DNA of 64,000 nucleotides from Saccharicrinis sp963665705 (lineage in GTDB: Bacteria > Bacteroidota > Bacteroidia > Bacteroidales > Marinilabiliaceae), in assembly GCA_963665705.1 (NCBI GenBank), contig OY762448.1, positions 5,394,001-5,458,000 on the forward strand. Direction: 5' to 3'. Below the pieces are notes generated by a model. It was given only the letters and a program-made list of their open reading frames with translations, did not search any database and was not told the origin of the DNA. Below are positions 1 to 9,126 of this stretch, one piece after another. A program made the translations under genes and the position numbers. The first letter of the stretch is position 1. Every line of letters starts with the position of its first letter.

Positions 1-2
1 GA

Positions 3-398
3 GGATTTCTTATTGCAGCAGGTAGCTCAGGTATGGCTGAAGCACCGAGCACTAGTTCATCACAAAAGTGTGCTTTAATAAACTTTACATCAACTTATAC
101 AGCAAATACGTTATTTCATTTAGAAGATAGTGATGGTAATACTGTTGCTACTTTTAATCCAGCACATTCTTATTCATCTGTAGCCATTTCTTCACCTGAT
201 TTAAATTCTGGTACAACATACTCTATTTACACTGGAGGTAGCTCAACAGGAACAGAATTAGGTGGTTTATATTCTGATGGGGAATATACACCTGGATCTT
301 TATACAAATCCTTCACAGTTTCCAGTACAATCACAACTGTTGGGAGTCAAAGCAGTGGTGGCGGTGGACGAAGATCAATATCTTCTGAAGCAATATGA
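3..398 (+). CDS. C-terminus of a secreted carbohydrate-binding protein (DUF4353-like), 5' truncated by the window
   Basis: The reading frame is open from the first bases (GFLIAAGSSG precedes the first ATG at 33), so the gene starts outside the window. The visible 130 or so residues are rich in Ser, Thr and Gly. They carry the pattern 'LFHLEDSDGNTVATF...SPDL..GTTYSIYTGGSSTGTELGGLY', ending in a Gly/Arg-rich tail. From memory this resembles the C-terminal part of DUF4353/Cthe_2159-type carbohydrate-binding proteins, which are extracellular beta-helix proteins. The family call rests on this C-terminal similarity only; the catalytic or binding core is not visible. It ends 87 bases before the kinase start. 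Confidence 0.6.
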   Translation, partial: GFLIAAGSSGMAEAPSTSSSQKCALINFTSTYTANTLFHLEDSDGNTVATFNPAHSYSSVAISSPDLNSGTTYSIYTGGSSTGTELGGLYSDGEYTPGSLYKSFTVSSTITTVGSQSSGGGGRRSISSEAI

Positions 399-485
399 AG
401 AGAAAAACAACAGTTTGAAGAAGAAAAGACAAAGGAAAACAACATTCTTTGTATAATATATCTATTAGGACTATTTTTGGTGGTA

Positions 486-1766
486 ATGAGCTTAAAGTAC
501 TTATATAAAACACAAATAATAAATATTCTTGTAGCCTTATTAATAGGCGTATTTATCGTATTTCCAGACGTGATCAGATACTTCGATCAATCATCTCCGG
601 AAAATATCAACATGCTTGAAAGAAAAAGCTGGTTTAATTCAGAAATAGCTGACAGACCATTACCGCCTGACAATACTGATTTTAATAAAATGCTTCCTCC
701 ATCCAATGGAGAGAGGCCTGAATTACCACCAAATGGTATTCAAGGAGTAATGAAAGACAATCCTCCTTTTCATATTGAGGGGAATATGCCACCAGACTTA
801 AATAACAAAAGGGATAATGCTACGGGTATTGCTTTTGATTTTGTATTCTTTGTTGCCTTATCTTGGTTATTATTGGCAATTAATAACCCTAACCGACAAA
901 AGAAAAATCCACTTTTTAATACAATTCCTGTAAAAATAAAGCCTTATGTTATTATCGGATTAACCCTCCTAATTTGCTATTTAGGAGTATATCTTAATTC
1001 ATTAATTATAATACATACAAACTTACAATTTCATCCATTTCCTTGGTATCTTGATGGAATAACTCTATTTAAAGGAATATTTATTTTTGTATCGGTTGTT
1101 TTATTTGGTCAGTTATACCATTTACTGTACAAACAACAAAATATGGTTTTAGAAAATGAGAAATTAAAAACAGAAAGTTTACAGAATAGATTTGAAGCTT
1201 TATCAGCTCAAATAAGTCCTCACTTTTTCTTTAATTCATTAAACTCCTTATCTGGGTTAGTCCGTGAAAATCAGAATAAAAAAGCATTAAAATTTATTAA
1301 TGAAATATCTAACCTCTTTCGTTATATTTTAAAAGGAAATTGGCAAGAACTGGTTACACTAAAAGAAGAAATTTTCTTTTTAAAAGCATATCAATATTTA
1401 CTCCATATTAAATATGATGACAAACTAAAGTTTGATATTGAAATTGATGAAGAGCTAGAAACTAAAGTAAAATTACCTGCATTATCATTACAACCCCTGG
1501 TTGAAAATATTATCAAGCACAATATTATTAGTGAAGAATATCTTATGACAATTAAGGTTTACATTAATATTGAAAACAACCTTACTATTGAAAATAGATT
1601 TCAACCTAAAGTTGGAAACCAAAATACAACAGGAATAGGACTTAATAATTTATCGAAACGATATAGATATTTGGCTAATAAGGAAATTAGCAATTACGTT
1701 TATGATGGTAAATTTATTGTTGAACTTCCTTTAACTAACGTAGAGAATGAAAGCAGTAATAATTGA
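486..1766 (+). CDS. LytS/YehU-type membrane sensor histidine kinase
   Basis: Sensor kinase of the His_kinase (PF06580) plus HATPase type, probably partner of the LytTR regulator that it overlaps by 20 bases. Counting from a possible TTG at 477, a first membrane segment lies at about residues 12-32. A proline- and asparagine-rich periplasmic loop follows at about 35-115, with three more membrane segments at about 117-135, 155-180 and 192-217. A short coiled coil leads to the phospho-acceptor motif QISPHFFFNSLNSL, with the His at about 249. An N-box-like 'LQPLVENIIKHN' and a glycine motif 'GIGLNNL' follow. The ATG at 486 is a more ordinary start than the TTG at 477. The signal sensed is unknown. 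Confidence 0.88.
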   Translation: MSLKYLYKTQIINILVALLIGVFIVFPDVIRYFDQSSPENINMLERKSWFNSEIADRPLPPDNTDFNKMLPPSNGERPELPPNGIQGVMKDNPPFHIEGNMPPDLNNKRDNATGIAFDFVFFVALSWLLLAINNPNRQKKNPLFNTIPVKIKPYVIIGLTLLICYLGVYLNSLIIIHTNLQFHPFPWYLDGITLFKGIFIFVSVVLFGQLYHLLYKQQNMVLENEKLKTESLQNRFEALSAQISPHFFFNSLNSLSGLVRENQNKKALKFINEISNLFRYILKGNWQELVTLKEEIFFLKAYQYLLHIKYDDKLKFDIEIDEELETKVKLPALSLQPLVENIIKHNIISEEYLMTIKVYINIENNLTIENRFQPKVGNQNTTGIGLNNLSKRYRYLANKEISNYVYDGKFIVELPLTNVENESSNN

Positions 1767-2502
1767 AGACGAAGTTGTTGCGGTAAAAAATTTAAAAGCG
1801 ATATTAAAAGAGCTTGAACCTGATTTAGAAATTATCGCTGTTTTAGACAGTATCCAATCATCTGTTAATTACTTTAAAAATAATGAATTACCAGATTTAG
1901 TTTTCATGGATATACAATTAGCTGATGGAGAATCATTTGCTATTTTTAAATCAGTTGAAATTAGTTGCCCTGTAATATTTACAACAGCCTACGATAGCTA
2001 TGCACTAGAAGCTTTTAAAGTGAACAGTATTGACTATTTACTAAAGCCTATAGAACCAGAAAACGTTCAACGTGCACTAAATAAGCTAAAAAACTTTTCA
2101 AATAATGATTTGGAGAGTTATACTAAAAGAATGAATAATTTCATTGCTGAAACAGCCGAGTATACCAAAACGCTGTTAATTAAATATCGCGATAAACTCA
2201 TTCCTATTCCTACAGCTCAAATTGCTTATTTTTATACCGAAAACGAAACCGTTACTTTATATACACTCGAAGGTCAGGAATGGCCTGTAGAATCATCTTT
2301 AGATACGTTAATGTCTAAATTAGATCCTACTGAGTTTTTCAGAGCCAACCGACAGTTTATTATTTCGCATCGATCCGTAAAAGAAGTTGTTGTATGGTTT
2401 GGTAATCGTTTGTCGGTAAACTTAAAAATTCCAACCAAAGAACGAATTATTATAAGTAAAGCCAGAGTTTCTACTTTTAAAAAATGGTTGGTTAATAATT
2501 AA
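1747..2502 (+). CDS. LytTR-family response regulator
   Basis: DNA-binding response regulator, 251 residues. The receiver domain spans about 1-120, with acidic residues in 'IIEDE', phospho-acceptor Asp55 in 'LVFMDIQL', the conserved Thr in 'IFTTAYDSYALEAF' and Lys in 'LLKPIE'. A LytTR DNA-binding domain spans about 145-248 (KYRDKLIPIP...AYFYTENETVTLYT...FRANRQFIIS). The start codon lies inside the 3' end of the kinase gene, so translational coupling is likely. It lies just upstream of the metal-uptake operon, but a terminator-like hairpin follows it, so the two are probably separate transcripts. Control of the operon by this pair is possible but not shown. Confidence 0.92.
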   Translation: MKAVIIEDEVVAVKNLKAILKELEPDLEIIAVLDSIQSSVNYFKNNELPDLVFMDIQLADGESFAIFKSVEISCPVIFTTAYDSYALEAFKVNSIDYLLKPIEPENVQRALNKLKNFSNNDLESYTKRMNNFIAETAEYTKTLLIKYRDKLIPIPTAQIAYFYTENETVTLYTLEGQEWPVESSLDTLMSKLDPTEFFRANRQFIISHRSVKEVVVWFGNRLSVNLKIPTKERIIISKARVSTFKKWLVNN

Positions 2503-2578
2503 TTTCAATAGGATATATTGGATTTCCCAATATAAAATATGCATTAAGCATTCAGTTTACATCATATATTCAATTCTT

Positions 2579-2616
2579 AAAGAGCTACATAATTAATTTT
2601 TTGTAGCTCTTTTTTA
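2579..2616 (+). terminator. Rho-independent terminator after the LytTR regulator
   Basis: Inverted repeat AAGAGCTAC / GTAGCTCTT around a 14-base AT-rich loop, followed directly by a run of T. It lies 77 bases after the regulator stop codon and points in the direction of transcription. Confidence 0.8.
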
Positions 2617-2736
2617 TGCCTGATTATTAATGCTGAATTAATTATAAAAACTAATATTTAGGTCAAGCTTTAGTTATTCCCAACTATTAAAAAATACCCT
2701 CTTCCAAAGTACATTATTGTAATTCTACAATAAATT

Positions 2737-2756
2737 ATCCTACATATATGTAGGAT
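2737..2756. promoter_or_regulatory. Perfect 20-bp palindrome, candidate operator
   Basis: ATCCTACATATATGTAGGAT is identical to its own reverse complement over all 20 bases. It lies 158 bases upstream of the first gene of the uptake operon. Such symmetry fits a dimeric repressor or metalloregulator site. The regulator is not in this window and the motif matches no site I can name. Confidence 0.5.
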
Positions 2757-2850
2757 TTAACATATCTCAAATTTATTTGAAAATTAATTTATGTAATTGA
2801 TTTACTATAATTAAAGCTATAAAAAGAATATTCTCATAAAATAATGGCAC

Positions 2851-2870
2851 GTTATCTGAATTAAGATAAC
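2851..2870. promoter_or_regulatory. Near-palindrome GTTATCT-N6-AGATAAC, candidate operator
   Basis: Seven-base arms GTTATCT and AGATAAC separated by GAATTA; 18 of 20 positions are symmetric. It lies 44 bases upstream of the lipoprotein ATG, where a promoter-proximal operator would be expected. The AT-rich, GATAA-containing half sites are loosely like Fur-type sites, but this is inference. Confidence 0.45.
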
Positions 2871-2913
2871 GAAACAAATAAAAAATGAACAAAAACTATT
2901 AAATAATACCATT

Positions 2914-3606
2914 ATGAAAAAGTACCTTTTACCCATTATCCTATTCACAGGTATATTCATTTCATGTGACGATAATGATGAAGTCAAAACAATTATCCAA
3001 GGTGATTATCCAGTTAAGGAATATTATTTAGAACGCTCGCCTACAGTAAATCCATGGGGTGCAGGAATGGACTATGTACATTCTGAATGCACATTAACAG
3101 AAACCGACCTGGATTATGAGTATATGGAGGAAAGTTCAGATTTTCCGTATGACATTAAATTCTACATCGTAAAAACATATTACTATGACGACAATGGTGA
3201 TTTACAAAATGAAGGCTGTCCAGCCATGCTTCTTTCTTCAGAAACGCAGGGTTGTAAAATCGGTGTAGGTCTTGAATTCTTTAATTCACTTACCGAGGTA
3301 ACAGAAGATATGATGGAAGAATTAACAACAGAACCTGTTATAGATTATGCATCATATAAAGATGAAAATACCGGATTTTACAATAGAGAAAACCTATTTG
3401 CAGCTTTAGATGAATGTATTATTGGTCAGCAATTTAGAAGTGGAATTCTTGAAGTACCAGATGGTATGACAGAACAAGAAGTACAACCTGTTTTCCTTAT
3501 TAAAACAAGTGAAGGTGCTTACGTAAAATTTATGGTAAAGCAATACAAACCTGCTAAACCTAACGAAAAGCAAACAATAGTCAGATGGCAAGTAATTAGC
3601 GAATAA
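2914..3606 (+). CDS. Outer-membrane lipoprotein, HmuY-like C-terminus
   Basis: 230 residues. A signal peptide ends in the lipobox FISC with Cys18 as the lipidation site, followed by an acidic DDNDE stretch that in Bacteroidota often accompanies surface export. Four further cysteines (SEC, EGCP, QGCK, DEC) suggest disulfides or ligand binding. The C-terminal part 'QPVFLIKTSEGAYVKFMV...' resembles the strand pair of HmuY-type haem-binding lipoproteins, which work with TonB receptors. That family link is tentative. It is the first gene of the operon, 17 bases before the TonB receptor, which supports a role in capturing the ligand at the cell surface. Confidence 0.6.
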   Translation: MKKYLLPIILFTGIFISCDDNDEVKTIIQGDYPVKEYYLERSPTVNPWGAGMDYVHSECTLTETDLDYEYMEESSDFPYDIKFYIVKTYYYDDNGDLQNEGCPAMLLSSETQGCKIGVGLEFFNSLTEVTEDMMEELTTEPVIDYASYKDENTGFYNRENLFAALDECIIGQQFRSGILEVPDGMTEQEVQPVFLIKTSEGAYVKFMVKQYKPAKPNEKQTIVRWQVISE

Positions 3607-3623
3607 TCTCACAATAGTTACAT

Positions 3624-5885
3624 ATGTATCGATTCCTATTTATCACATATTGTTTTATGGCTAGTATAAGCTATTTAAAGGCACAAAAGTCCATTCATGG
3701 AACTGTATTCAATTCAAACGGAAATGCTGTTTCATTTGCTACAGTTTCAACTATAGATGGAACAGGAACAACATGTGATTCTTTAGGAAATTTTGATATA
3801 ACAATACTAAATTCAAAATTCAACAACAAACTACTTATCAGATCCTTAGGATTTAAAACAGATACCTTTGTATTGGCAGAAAATAAAGCTAATCTAAAGT
3901 TTTATTTAAATCCCGACCAATTCCAACTTAACGAAGTTGCGGTATTGTCCCACCAAACAATTACAAGCAAAAGTGCCGTTTCTGCTTTTTCTACAAACAA
4001 AAAAGAAATGACACAATTAAATCCTCAGAATGTAAATCAAGTACTTCAAACAAAAGCTGGATTTACAAACAGATCCGGTTACCAGGCTATTTTAACCCTA
4101 AGAGGTATGTCGGGTAACCGGATTTTAATACTCCGAAACGGAAACAGACGCTTTAGTTCTTATCCGGCTGGAGTAATGTCTCATACCATAAATGTATATG
4201 ATTTAGATCGAATTGAAGTAGAGAAGGGTGCCGCTTCAGTAATATACGGAGCTGGTGCTATGGCTGGTATTATAAATTTAATCGATAAATCACCATTTAA
4301 ACAAAGTAAGTTCAACGGAAAGTTAACCACTGGTTTTGGCTCTGTAAATAATGAAAAAAACATATTGACTTGTGGAGGTTGGAGCGATGGAAAGTTCGCT
4401 GTAAAAGCAGGTTTTCGCTATCGTGATGCAGATAATTTTAGTTATCCTGATGGTACAGTGGCTGAAAATAGTTTTTATACAGATAACGATATTTTCCTTA
4501 CTACAGGATATCAATTTTCAACATTGAATAAATTAGTATTAACAGTTGATATTCATGATGGTGGCCCTTGGGGAAAACCAGTTGGCTTTAATGGATCGCA
4601 ATACATGAGAGTTCAAACAAAAAATGAAAAATCTAACAACTATTCATTAAAATACAGCAAAGATAAAATAGGCATATTCAAGAATACAGAAATAAATACA
4701 TTTTATTCAGATGAAACCAGGGAACTAGTTAAAAATTATTATACAGCGGCTAGTTACAGACTTTCGTACGTTGAAACAACCAATTTTTCTGATTACTACT
4801 ATGGTGGTCTGGTAAAGGGTGATATTAAAATTAATAATCATTATACAATTACTACAGGTGCAGAAATATATAGTTTTCATATTTCTACCCCTACAGACTT
4901 TATAGACTATATTGAGGAAATTTCCTTTGAAAACAGAGTAAGTCATAATGCTCATTCTATTAATTCAGGGATTTTTGTGCAAAATGAATATCAATTCAGT
5001 AAAAAACTAAAAGGGATTTTTGGCTTACGATACAATTACGCATCTGTGAATGAAGGTGATGTGCATAGTTCAGAATTAAGCGAAGGTAGAAATGATAAGA
5101 AAAATGCTGTCAGTGGTAATATAGCCACTTTGGTTCATTTAAATCCTAAATATAAATTAAAACTAAATATTGCTCGCTCCTTTCGAATGCCGGAAACAAC
5201 AGAATTGTATACCGATAACTATACTTCAAATGGTATTTTATTTGGGAATACAGATTTACAACCAGAATACTGCAATAGTTTAGATCTTAGTTACCAATTT
5301 ACTTCTAAAGTGATTGATTTTGAACTAAGTCCATTTTTATGGTTTATGGAAAATATGATTACAAAAAAAGAAAAAGGAGGCTTACCAGGAACCAATTATA
5401 CATGGGTAAATATTGGTAGAACACGTTTATATGGAGGAGAAGTCAATATAAAATTAAAGTATAACCGATTATTTGCAAACAACGACAAAATTGTAACACG
5501 AGTTGGAATGGCTTATTTAAACGGAACCAATATAACAGAAACAAAAGGTGTTTTCAATGATGGAACTCCATTGGATTACATCCCACCTTTTAATTTAAAG
5601 TCTGATATTAATTATAGTCTTTTCATTCAAGAAAAAATTAAAATACAGTCAGCAATAAGAGTAGTCTTTTATTCTGAACAAAAACGACTTGGAGACTCTC
5701 CTTTTGCAACACCCCAATATTTATTAATAGGATGTAATATGGGATTAAGTCTTCCTAAAATAAAAACAAAACCATCATTAAATTTAGCCATTAATAATTT
5801 ACTAAATAAAGAATATTATTGCTATCAATCCTATATACCCAGCAAAGGGCGTGATATAAGAGTGTTTTTAACCTTTAATTTTTAA
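3624..5885 (+). CDS. TonB-dependent outer-membrane receptor
   Basis: 753 residues. Signal peptide (about 1-21), then a carboxypeptidase-D regulatory-like beta-sandwich typical of Bacteroidota (about 23-100, GTVFNSNGNAVSFATVSTIDG). Next comes the plug domain (about 110-225, with RGMSGNRILIL..NGNR and DRIEVEKGAASVIYGAGAMAGIINLI), then a 22-strand barrel ending in aromatic 'FLTFNF'. Length is close to the 700-750 residues of siderophore, cobalamin or metal-chelate receptors, and well below SusC proteins of about 1000. No SusD neighbour is present, so carbohydrate uptake is unlikely. The adjacent BtuFCD-type importer points to a metal chelate or metallocofactor as ligand. Confidence 0.92.
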   Translation: MYRFLFITYCFMASISYLKAQKSIHGTVFNSNGNAVSFATVSTIDGTGTTCDSLGNFDITILNSKFNNKLLIRSLGFKTDTFVLAENKANLKFYLNPDQFQLNEVAVLSHQTITSKSAVSAFSTNKKEMTQLNPQNVNQVLQTKAGFTNRSGYQAILTLRGMSGNRILILRNGNRRFSSYPAGVMSHTINVYDLDRIEVEKGAASVIYGAGAMAGIINLIDKSPFKQSKFNGKLTTGFGSVNNEKNILTCGGWSDGKFAVKAGFRYRDADNFSYPDGTVAENSFYTDNDIFLTTGYQFSTLNKLVLTVDIHDGGPWGKPVGFNGSQYMRVQTKNEKSNNYSLKYSKDKIGIFKNTEINTFYSDETRELVKNYYTAASYRLSYVETTNFSDYYYGGLVKGDIKINNHYTITTGAEIYSFHISTPTDFIDYIEEISFENRVSHNAHSINSGIFVQNEYQFSKKLKGIFGLRYNYASVNEGDVHSSELSEGRNDKKNAVSGNIATLVHLNPKYKLKLNIARSFRMPETTELYTDNYTSNGILFGNTDLQPEYCNSLDLSYQFTSKVIDFELSPFLWFMENMITKKEKGGLPGTNYTWVNIGRTRLYGGEVNIKLKYNRLFANNDKIVTRVGMAYLNGTNITETKGVFNDGTPLDYIPPFNLKSDINYSLFIQEKIKIQSAIRVVFYSEQKRLGDSPFATPQYLLIGCNMGLSLPKIKTKPSLNLAINNLLNKEYYCYQSYIPSKGRDIRVFLTFNF

Positions 5886-5888
5886 ATT

Positions 5889-7079
5889 ATGGATATTAGA
5901 CCAGAAACAAATATAAATATGCTTTTAAAAAGCATTCCGGAATGTAGTGAACAACTTTATTCATTTAAACAAATAATAAAAAAAAACTCTACGCTGGAAT
6001 CTATAGCTATTGAGGCTAATATACCCTATACAGCATTAAAATACGGTATTGAAAGAACCCTTAAGCGAACAACTCAAAACCCATGTAATTATGAGGCATT
6101 GCGCAATAAATTGATAAAATCAGATGCTGTTAATATAGCAGGGTATGTTAATTTTTTATGGCAAAATGAGTTTGTATCTGAGCTTAAACGAAAAGCTGAA
6201 GCTGAGGGTATTAAGCTAAATATAAATATATTTCCAAAACACGCTAAAAAAGAATTTCAAAACTATTTAGCCATATGTAAATCACCAGATGATTTACCAG
6301 AAATTTTAATAGGTAAAGGTTTTAGTTCCTTGATGACTCAACAATTTGTTGAGAATTTTATAATTTCTGGATATTATCATAATCCTCATTTTCAATATAA
6401 AACAGGAAATGTTTTTAAGGATAGTAATATAATGGATACTGAAAATCATTATCATCCTTTTGCAGTAGAAGAAATGGTAATGGTTCGAGATCTAACTTCT
6501 GCTTTACCTACAGAAGTACCCAGTACCTGGGGGGATTTACTAACTCCTCAATTTGCAGGAACCATCATGCAAATGGGTAAAAATCAACGCGACCATTTTG
6601 GTTTTAATATGATGTTACACTGGTACTCAAAATTTGGAGAAGAAGCCATTACTAAATATGCGGAAAACGTAAAAAATAAACAGCATTTCTCCTATATTAT
6701 TAAAAATATGGCTACTAATAATACTCAAACATCACCAATAAATATAGTCCATCAATTTGCCAGTTTATTCATTAGAAGTGAAGCACGTGAAAAAGTAGAA
6801 ATAATACAAACCAAAGATGGAAATCCCATTACTTGTCATTTTTTTCTAGCAAAAAAAGATACTGGTGCTGCATCCATACAAATAGCTCAGCACCTTTATT
6901 CTGAGGAAATTAAAACAATCCTACAAAAATGTGGGACAACACATATTACTTCAAATCACCTTTTTTCAGGAAATAAGATTTTCCAATGGATTGGATGGGA
7001 TAAATTGAAAACACTTCCCCTACCCTATTTAAAAGAACATTTGAGTGAGATAGCTTATCAAAGCTACAAAGTTTCTTAA
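5889..7079 (+). CDS. Cytoplasmic ABC substrate-binding-protein homologue with DUF1858-like N-terminus (paralogue 1)
   Basis: 396 residues, starting 3 bases after the receptor stop codon. There is no signal peptide or lipobox, so the protein should stay in the cytosol although its body (about 78-390) looks like a type-2 periplasmic binding protein of the AfuA/SBP_bac_6 sort ('PSTWGDLLTPQFAGTIMQM'). Residues 1-60 (MLLKSIPECSEQLYSF...IPYTALKYGIERTL) resemble the small helical DUF1858/DUF542 domain. It is a paralogue of the protein at 9921-11108, with equal length and the same order of blocks (the final 'KW-GWD' region is shared as IQWIGWDKL / VKWLGWDFL). Function unknown. The context suggests binding of the imported ligand or metal inside the cell. 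Confidence 0.65.
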   Translation: MDIRPETNINMLLKSIPECSEQLYSFKQIIKKNSTLESIAIEANIPYTALKYGIERTLKRTTQNPCNYEALRNKLIKSDAVNIAGYVNFLWQNEFVSELKRKAEAEGIKLNINIFPKHAKKEFQNYLAICKSPDDLPEILIGKGFSSLMTQQFVENFIISGYYHNPHFQYKTGNVFKDSNIMDTENHYHPFAVEEMVMVRDLTSALPTEVPSTWGDLLTPQFAGTIMQMGKNQRDHFGFNMMLHWYSKFGEEAITKYAENVKNKQHFSYIIKNMATNNTQTSPINIVHQFASLFIRSEAREKVEIIQTKDGNPITCHFFLAKKDTGAASIQIAQHLYSEEIKTILQKCGTTHITSNHLFSGNKIFQWIGWDKLKTLPLPYLKEHLSEIAYQSYKVS

Positions 7080-7117
7080 CTAAACTTTTGAAAAAATAAT
7101 ACTTAAAACAACAAAAA

Positions 7118-8107
7118 ATGAAAATTCTTATATTAAGCATCTTAATAATAATATTCATCCCTGTATCGGCAAAAAGGATAACGGATATGGCAGGAAGAGA
7201 TGTAACCATTCCATACAAAATCACCCGCATTTTACCATATGATTCCAAAACATCCATACTACTATTTCCGGTAGCAAAAGATGTTATGTCTGCAAAATCT
7301 ATCATTCCTGGCAGTAAAACTCATCAATTTATCTCAGATGATTATAATAAAATGGCAGAAATAGATGTAAAAAATATTGAAGCTGTTTTAGTTAATAATC
7401 CACAGGTAATTATTGCTGGTACTTTTATTGGGAAAGGTAATTATGAAAGATTCAATAAGCTTCAAAAAAGGACTCACATTCCATTAATTATCATAGATTT
7501 ATCTCTATACAATCTGAATAATACGTATCAATTTTTAAGCAGTATCCTTACTCAAAATGATGCTTGTAAAGCGTGCATTTCTTTCCTTACATCTTTTTAT
7601 AATCAATGCAGCGAATTGATGAATAAAAATGAAGCTCCCACTAAGAGTATTTATTATACCATAGGAGGTTCAGGTTTAACTACAGACCCATCCGGATCAA
7701 AGCATACAGAAGTACTGGATTTTCTAAACCTGAATAATGTGGCTAAAATAGCAATACCTAATGGAGGACATGCTAATGTTAACATGGAACAAATACTGGA
7801 ATGGAATCCGGAATATATATTTACCGCAGGTTTTAAAGCTGATAAAAACGCTTATAATCATATTAAAACCAGTAGTATTTGGAAAAATATTGCAGCTGTA
7901 AATAACAATCAAATTTATAAAGTTCCCTCTAAACCATTTGGCTGGTTTGATCATCCTCCAACAATAAACAGAATTGCTGGAATAATATGGCTAAGTCATA
8001 TTTTTTACAATTTGCCCAAAGAAAAAATGAAAAAACAGATAATAGATTTTTATTCGTTATTCTATAAATACAATTTAACGGAGGAAGAATACAACTCTTT
8101 ATTTTAA
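7118..8107 (+). CDS. Periplasmic substrate-binding protein of a metal-chelate ABC importer (BtuF/FepB-like)
   Basis: 329 residues. A cleavable signal peptide (MKILILSILIIIFIPVSA) is followed by the characteristic 'RITDMAGRDVTIPYKITRILPY' start of PF01497 class-III binding proteins for siderophores, cobalamin or haem. Later blocks include 'PQVIIAGTFIG', 'IPLIIIDLS', 'MEQILEWNPEYIFTAGF' and 'VPSKPFGWFDHPPTINRIAGIIWLSHIFY'. There is no lipobox cysteine. It carries ligand from the outer-membrane receptor to the permease encoded 4 bases downstream. Related proteins handle Fe, Co, Ni or Mo/W species, so the ligand cannot be named from sequence alone. Confidence 0.88.
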   Translation: MKILILSILIIIFIPVSAKRITDMAGRDVTIPYKITRILPYDSKTSILLFPVAKDVMSAKSIIPGSKTHQFISDDYNKMAEIDVKNIEAVLVNNPQVIIAGTFIGKGNYERFNKLQKRTHIPLIIIDLSLYNLNNTYQFLSSILTQNDACKACISFLTSFYNQCSELMNKNEAPTKSIYYTIGGSGLTTDPSGSKHTEVLDFLNLNNVAKIAIPNGGHANVNMEQILEWNPEYIFTAGFKADKNAYNHIKTSSIWKNIAAVNNNQIYKVPSKPFGWFDHPPTINRIAGIIWLSHIFYNLPKEKMKKQIIDFYSLFYKYNLTEEEYNSLF

Positions 8108-8111
8108 TTAC

Positions 8112-9125
8112 ATGCTAAATAAATCTAACATATCCGTTTTTATAACACTCACTATATCAAGTGTTTTATTAATACTATCCTCTTTAATGGTAGGTAGATA
8201 CAGTATTTCTATTAATGATTTATGGCTATTTATAAAATCATGTTTTTATTCTAAATCTGAGGTATCATCGCAAATAAAAATTGTACTGATGGATATTCGT
8301 TTGCCTCGCATAATAGCAGCATTTATTGTAGGTGGTACTTTATCTATAACAGGAGCTACCTATCAGGGAATGTTCAGGAATCCAATGGTTTCTCCTTCAA
8401 TTTTGGGAGTTTCTGCCGGAGCTGGGTTTGGTGCTGCTTTGGCTATTATTTTAGGTTTAAGTGTATTTATGCTTCAGGTATATTCTTTTGTCTTTGGTAT
8501 AGGAGCCGTATTAACAGTTTACCTCATAAGTTTAAGCACTGGTAAGAAGCACGAAAAATGTCTTACGCTTATACTTTCAGGAATGATCGTAGCCACTGTT
8601 TTTACTGCATTAATTTCAATGCTAAAATACCTTGCTGATCCAGATGATACACTACCTTCAATTGTATATTGGTTAATGGGAGGTTTATCTGATATTGAGA
8701 TGAATGACCTCTATTTTATTGGCATTATTGCGATTATAGGGTTAATTGTTCTAACCTTATCAGGATGGAAACTGGATATGCTTTCGTTTGGTGATGAAGA
8801 AGCCAAAACAATGGGAATTAATGTAAATAGAGTTCGGTTTATAGTGATTGGCATAGCAACATTAATGACAGCATCAGCGGTAAGCATAAGTGGTATTATT
8901 GGCTGGGTTGGATTAGTAATTCCTCATATTGCTCGTATACTTACAGGATCGAAAAATACGGTTTTATTACCGGCTTCATTTTTTATTGGGGGTATATTTC
9001 TCCTAATTGTTGACGACTTTAGTCGTTCTGTTTCAAGTATGGAAATACCCTTAGGTATTACAACTTCATTGATTGGTGCGCCATTCTTTATTTTTATTTT
9101 AATGAAATCATCAAAAAAGAACTAA
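8112..9125 (+). CDS. FecCD/BtuC-type permease of a metal-chelate ABC importer
   Basis: 337 residues with about ten hydrophobic segments. FecCD family (PF01032) motifs are clear: 'DIRLPRIIAAFIVGGTLSITGATYQGMFRNP', 'LGVSAGAGFGAALA' and 'GIIGWVGLVIPHIARILTG', the last being the cytoplasmic coupling region for the ATPase. It lies between the binding protein (4-base gap) and the ATPase (one base between stop and ATG), the usual btuF-C-D order. Confidence 0.94.
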   Translation: MLNKSNISVFITLTISSVLLILSSLMVGRYSISINDLWLFIKSCFYSKSEVSSQIKIVLMDIRLPRIIAAFIVGGTLSITGATYQGMFRNPMVSPSILGVSAGAGFGAALAIILGLSVFMLQVYSFVFGIGAVLTVYLISLSTGKKHEKCLTLILSGMIVATVFTALISMLKYLADPDDTLPSIVYWLMGGLSDIEMNDLYFIGIIAIIGLIVLTLSGWKLDMLSFGDEEAKTMGINVNRVRFIVIGIATLMTASAVSISGIIGWVGLVIPHIARILTGSKNTVLLPASFFIGGIFLLIVDDFSRSVSSMEIPLGITTSLIGAPFFIFILMKSSKKN

Positions 9126-9126
9126 T

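Larger units (their letters stand above)
2503..2913. other. Intergenic leader of the metal-uptake operon
   Basis: A gene-free stretch of 411 bases. It holds a terminator-like hairpin (2579-2616), a perfect 20-base palindrome (2737-2756) and an imperfect palindrome (2851-2870), each listed separately. No cobalamin riboswitch core or other known riboswitch could be recognised by eye, and no ORF with plausible coding character was seen. Confidence 0.7.

Noticed and set aside
477..485. TTG-GTG start for the kinase
   Set aside because: An ATG three codons later gives a normal start; the alternative adds only three residues.
2503..2913. Cobalamin riboswitch before the TonB operon
   Set aside because: No recognisable B12-box core or matching helices; the leader shows palindromes instead. 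A covariance-model search would settle it.
3406..3612. Minus-strand reading frame opposite the lipoprotein
   Set aside because: It is a shadow of the real gene, with low-complexity Phe/Leu composition and no recognisable features; other antisense frames in the window were dropped for the same reason.
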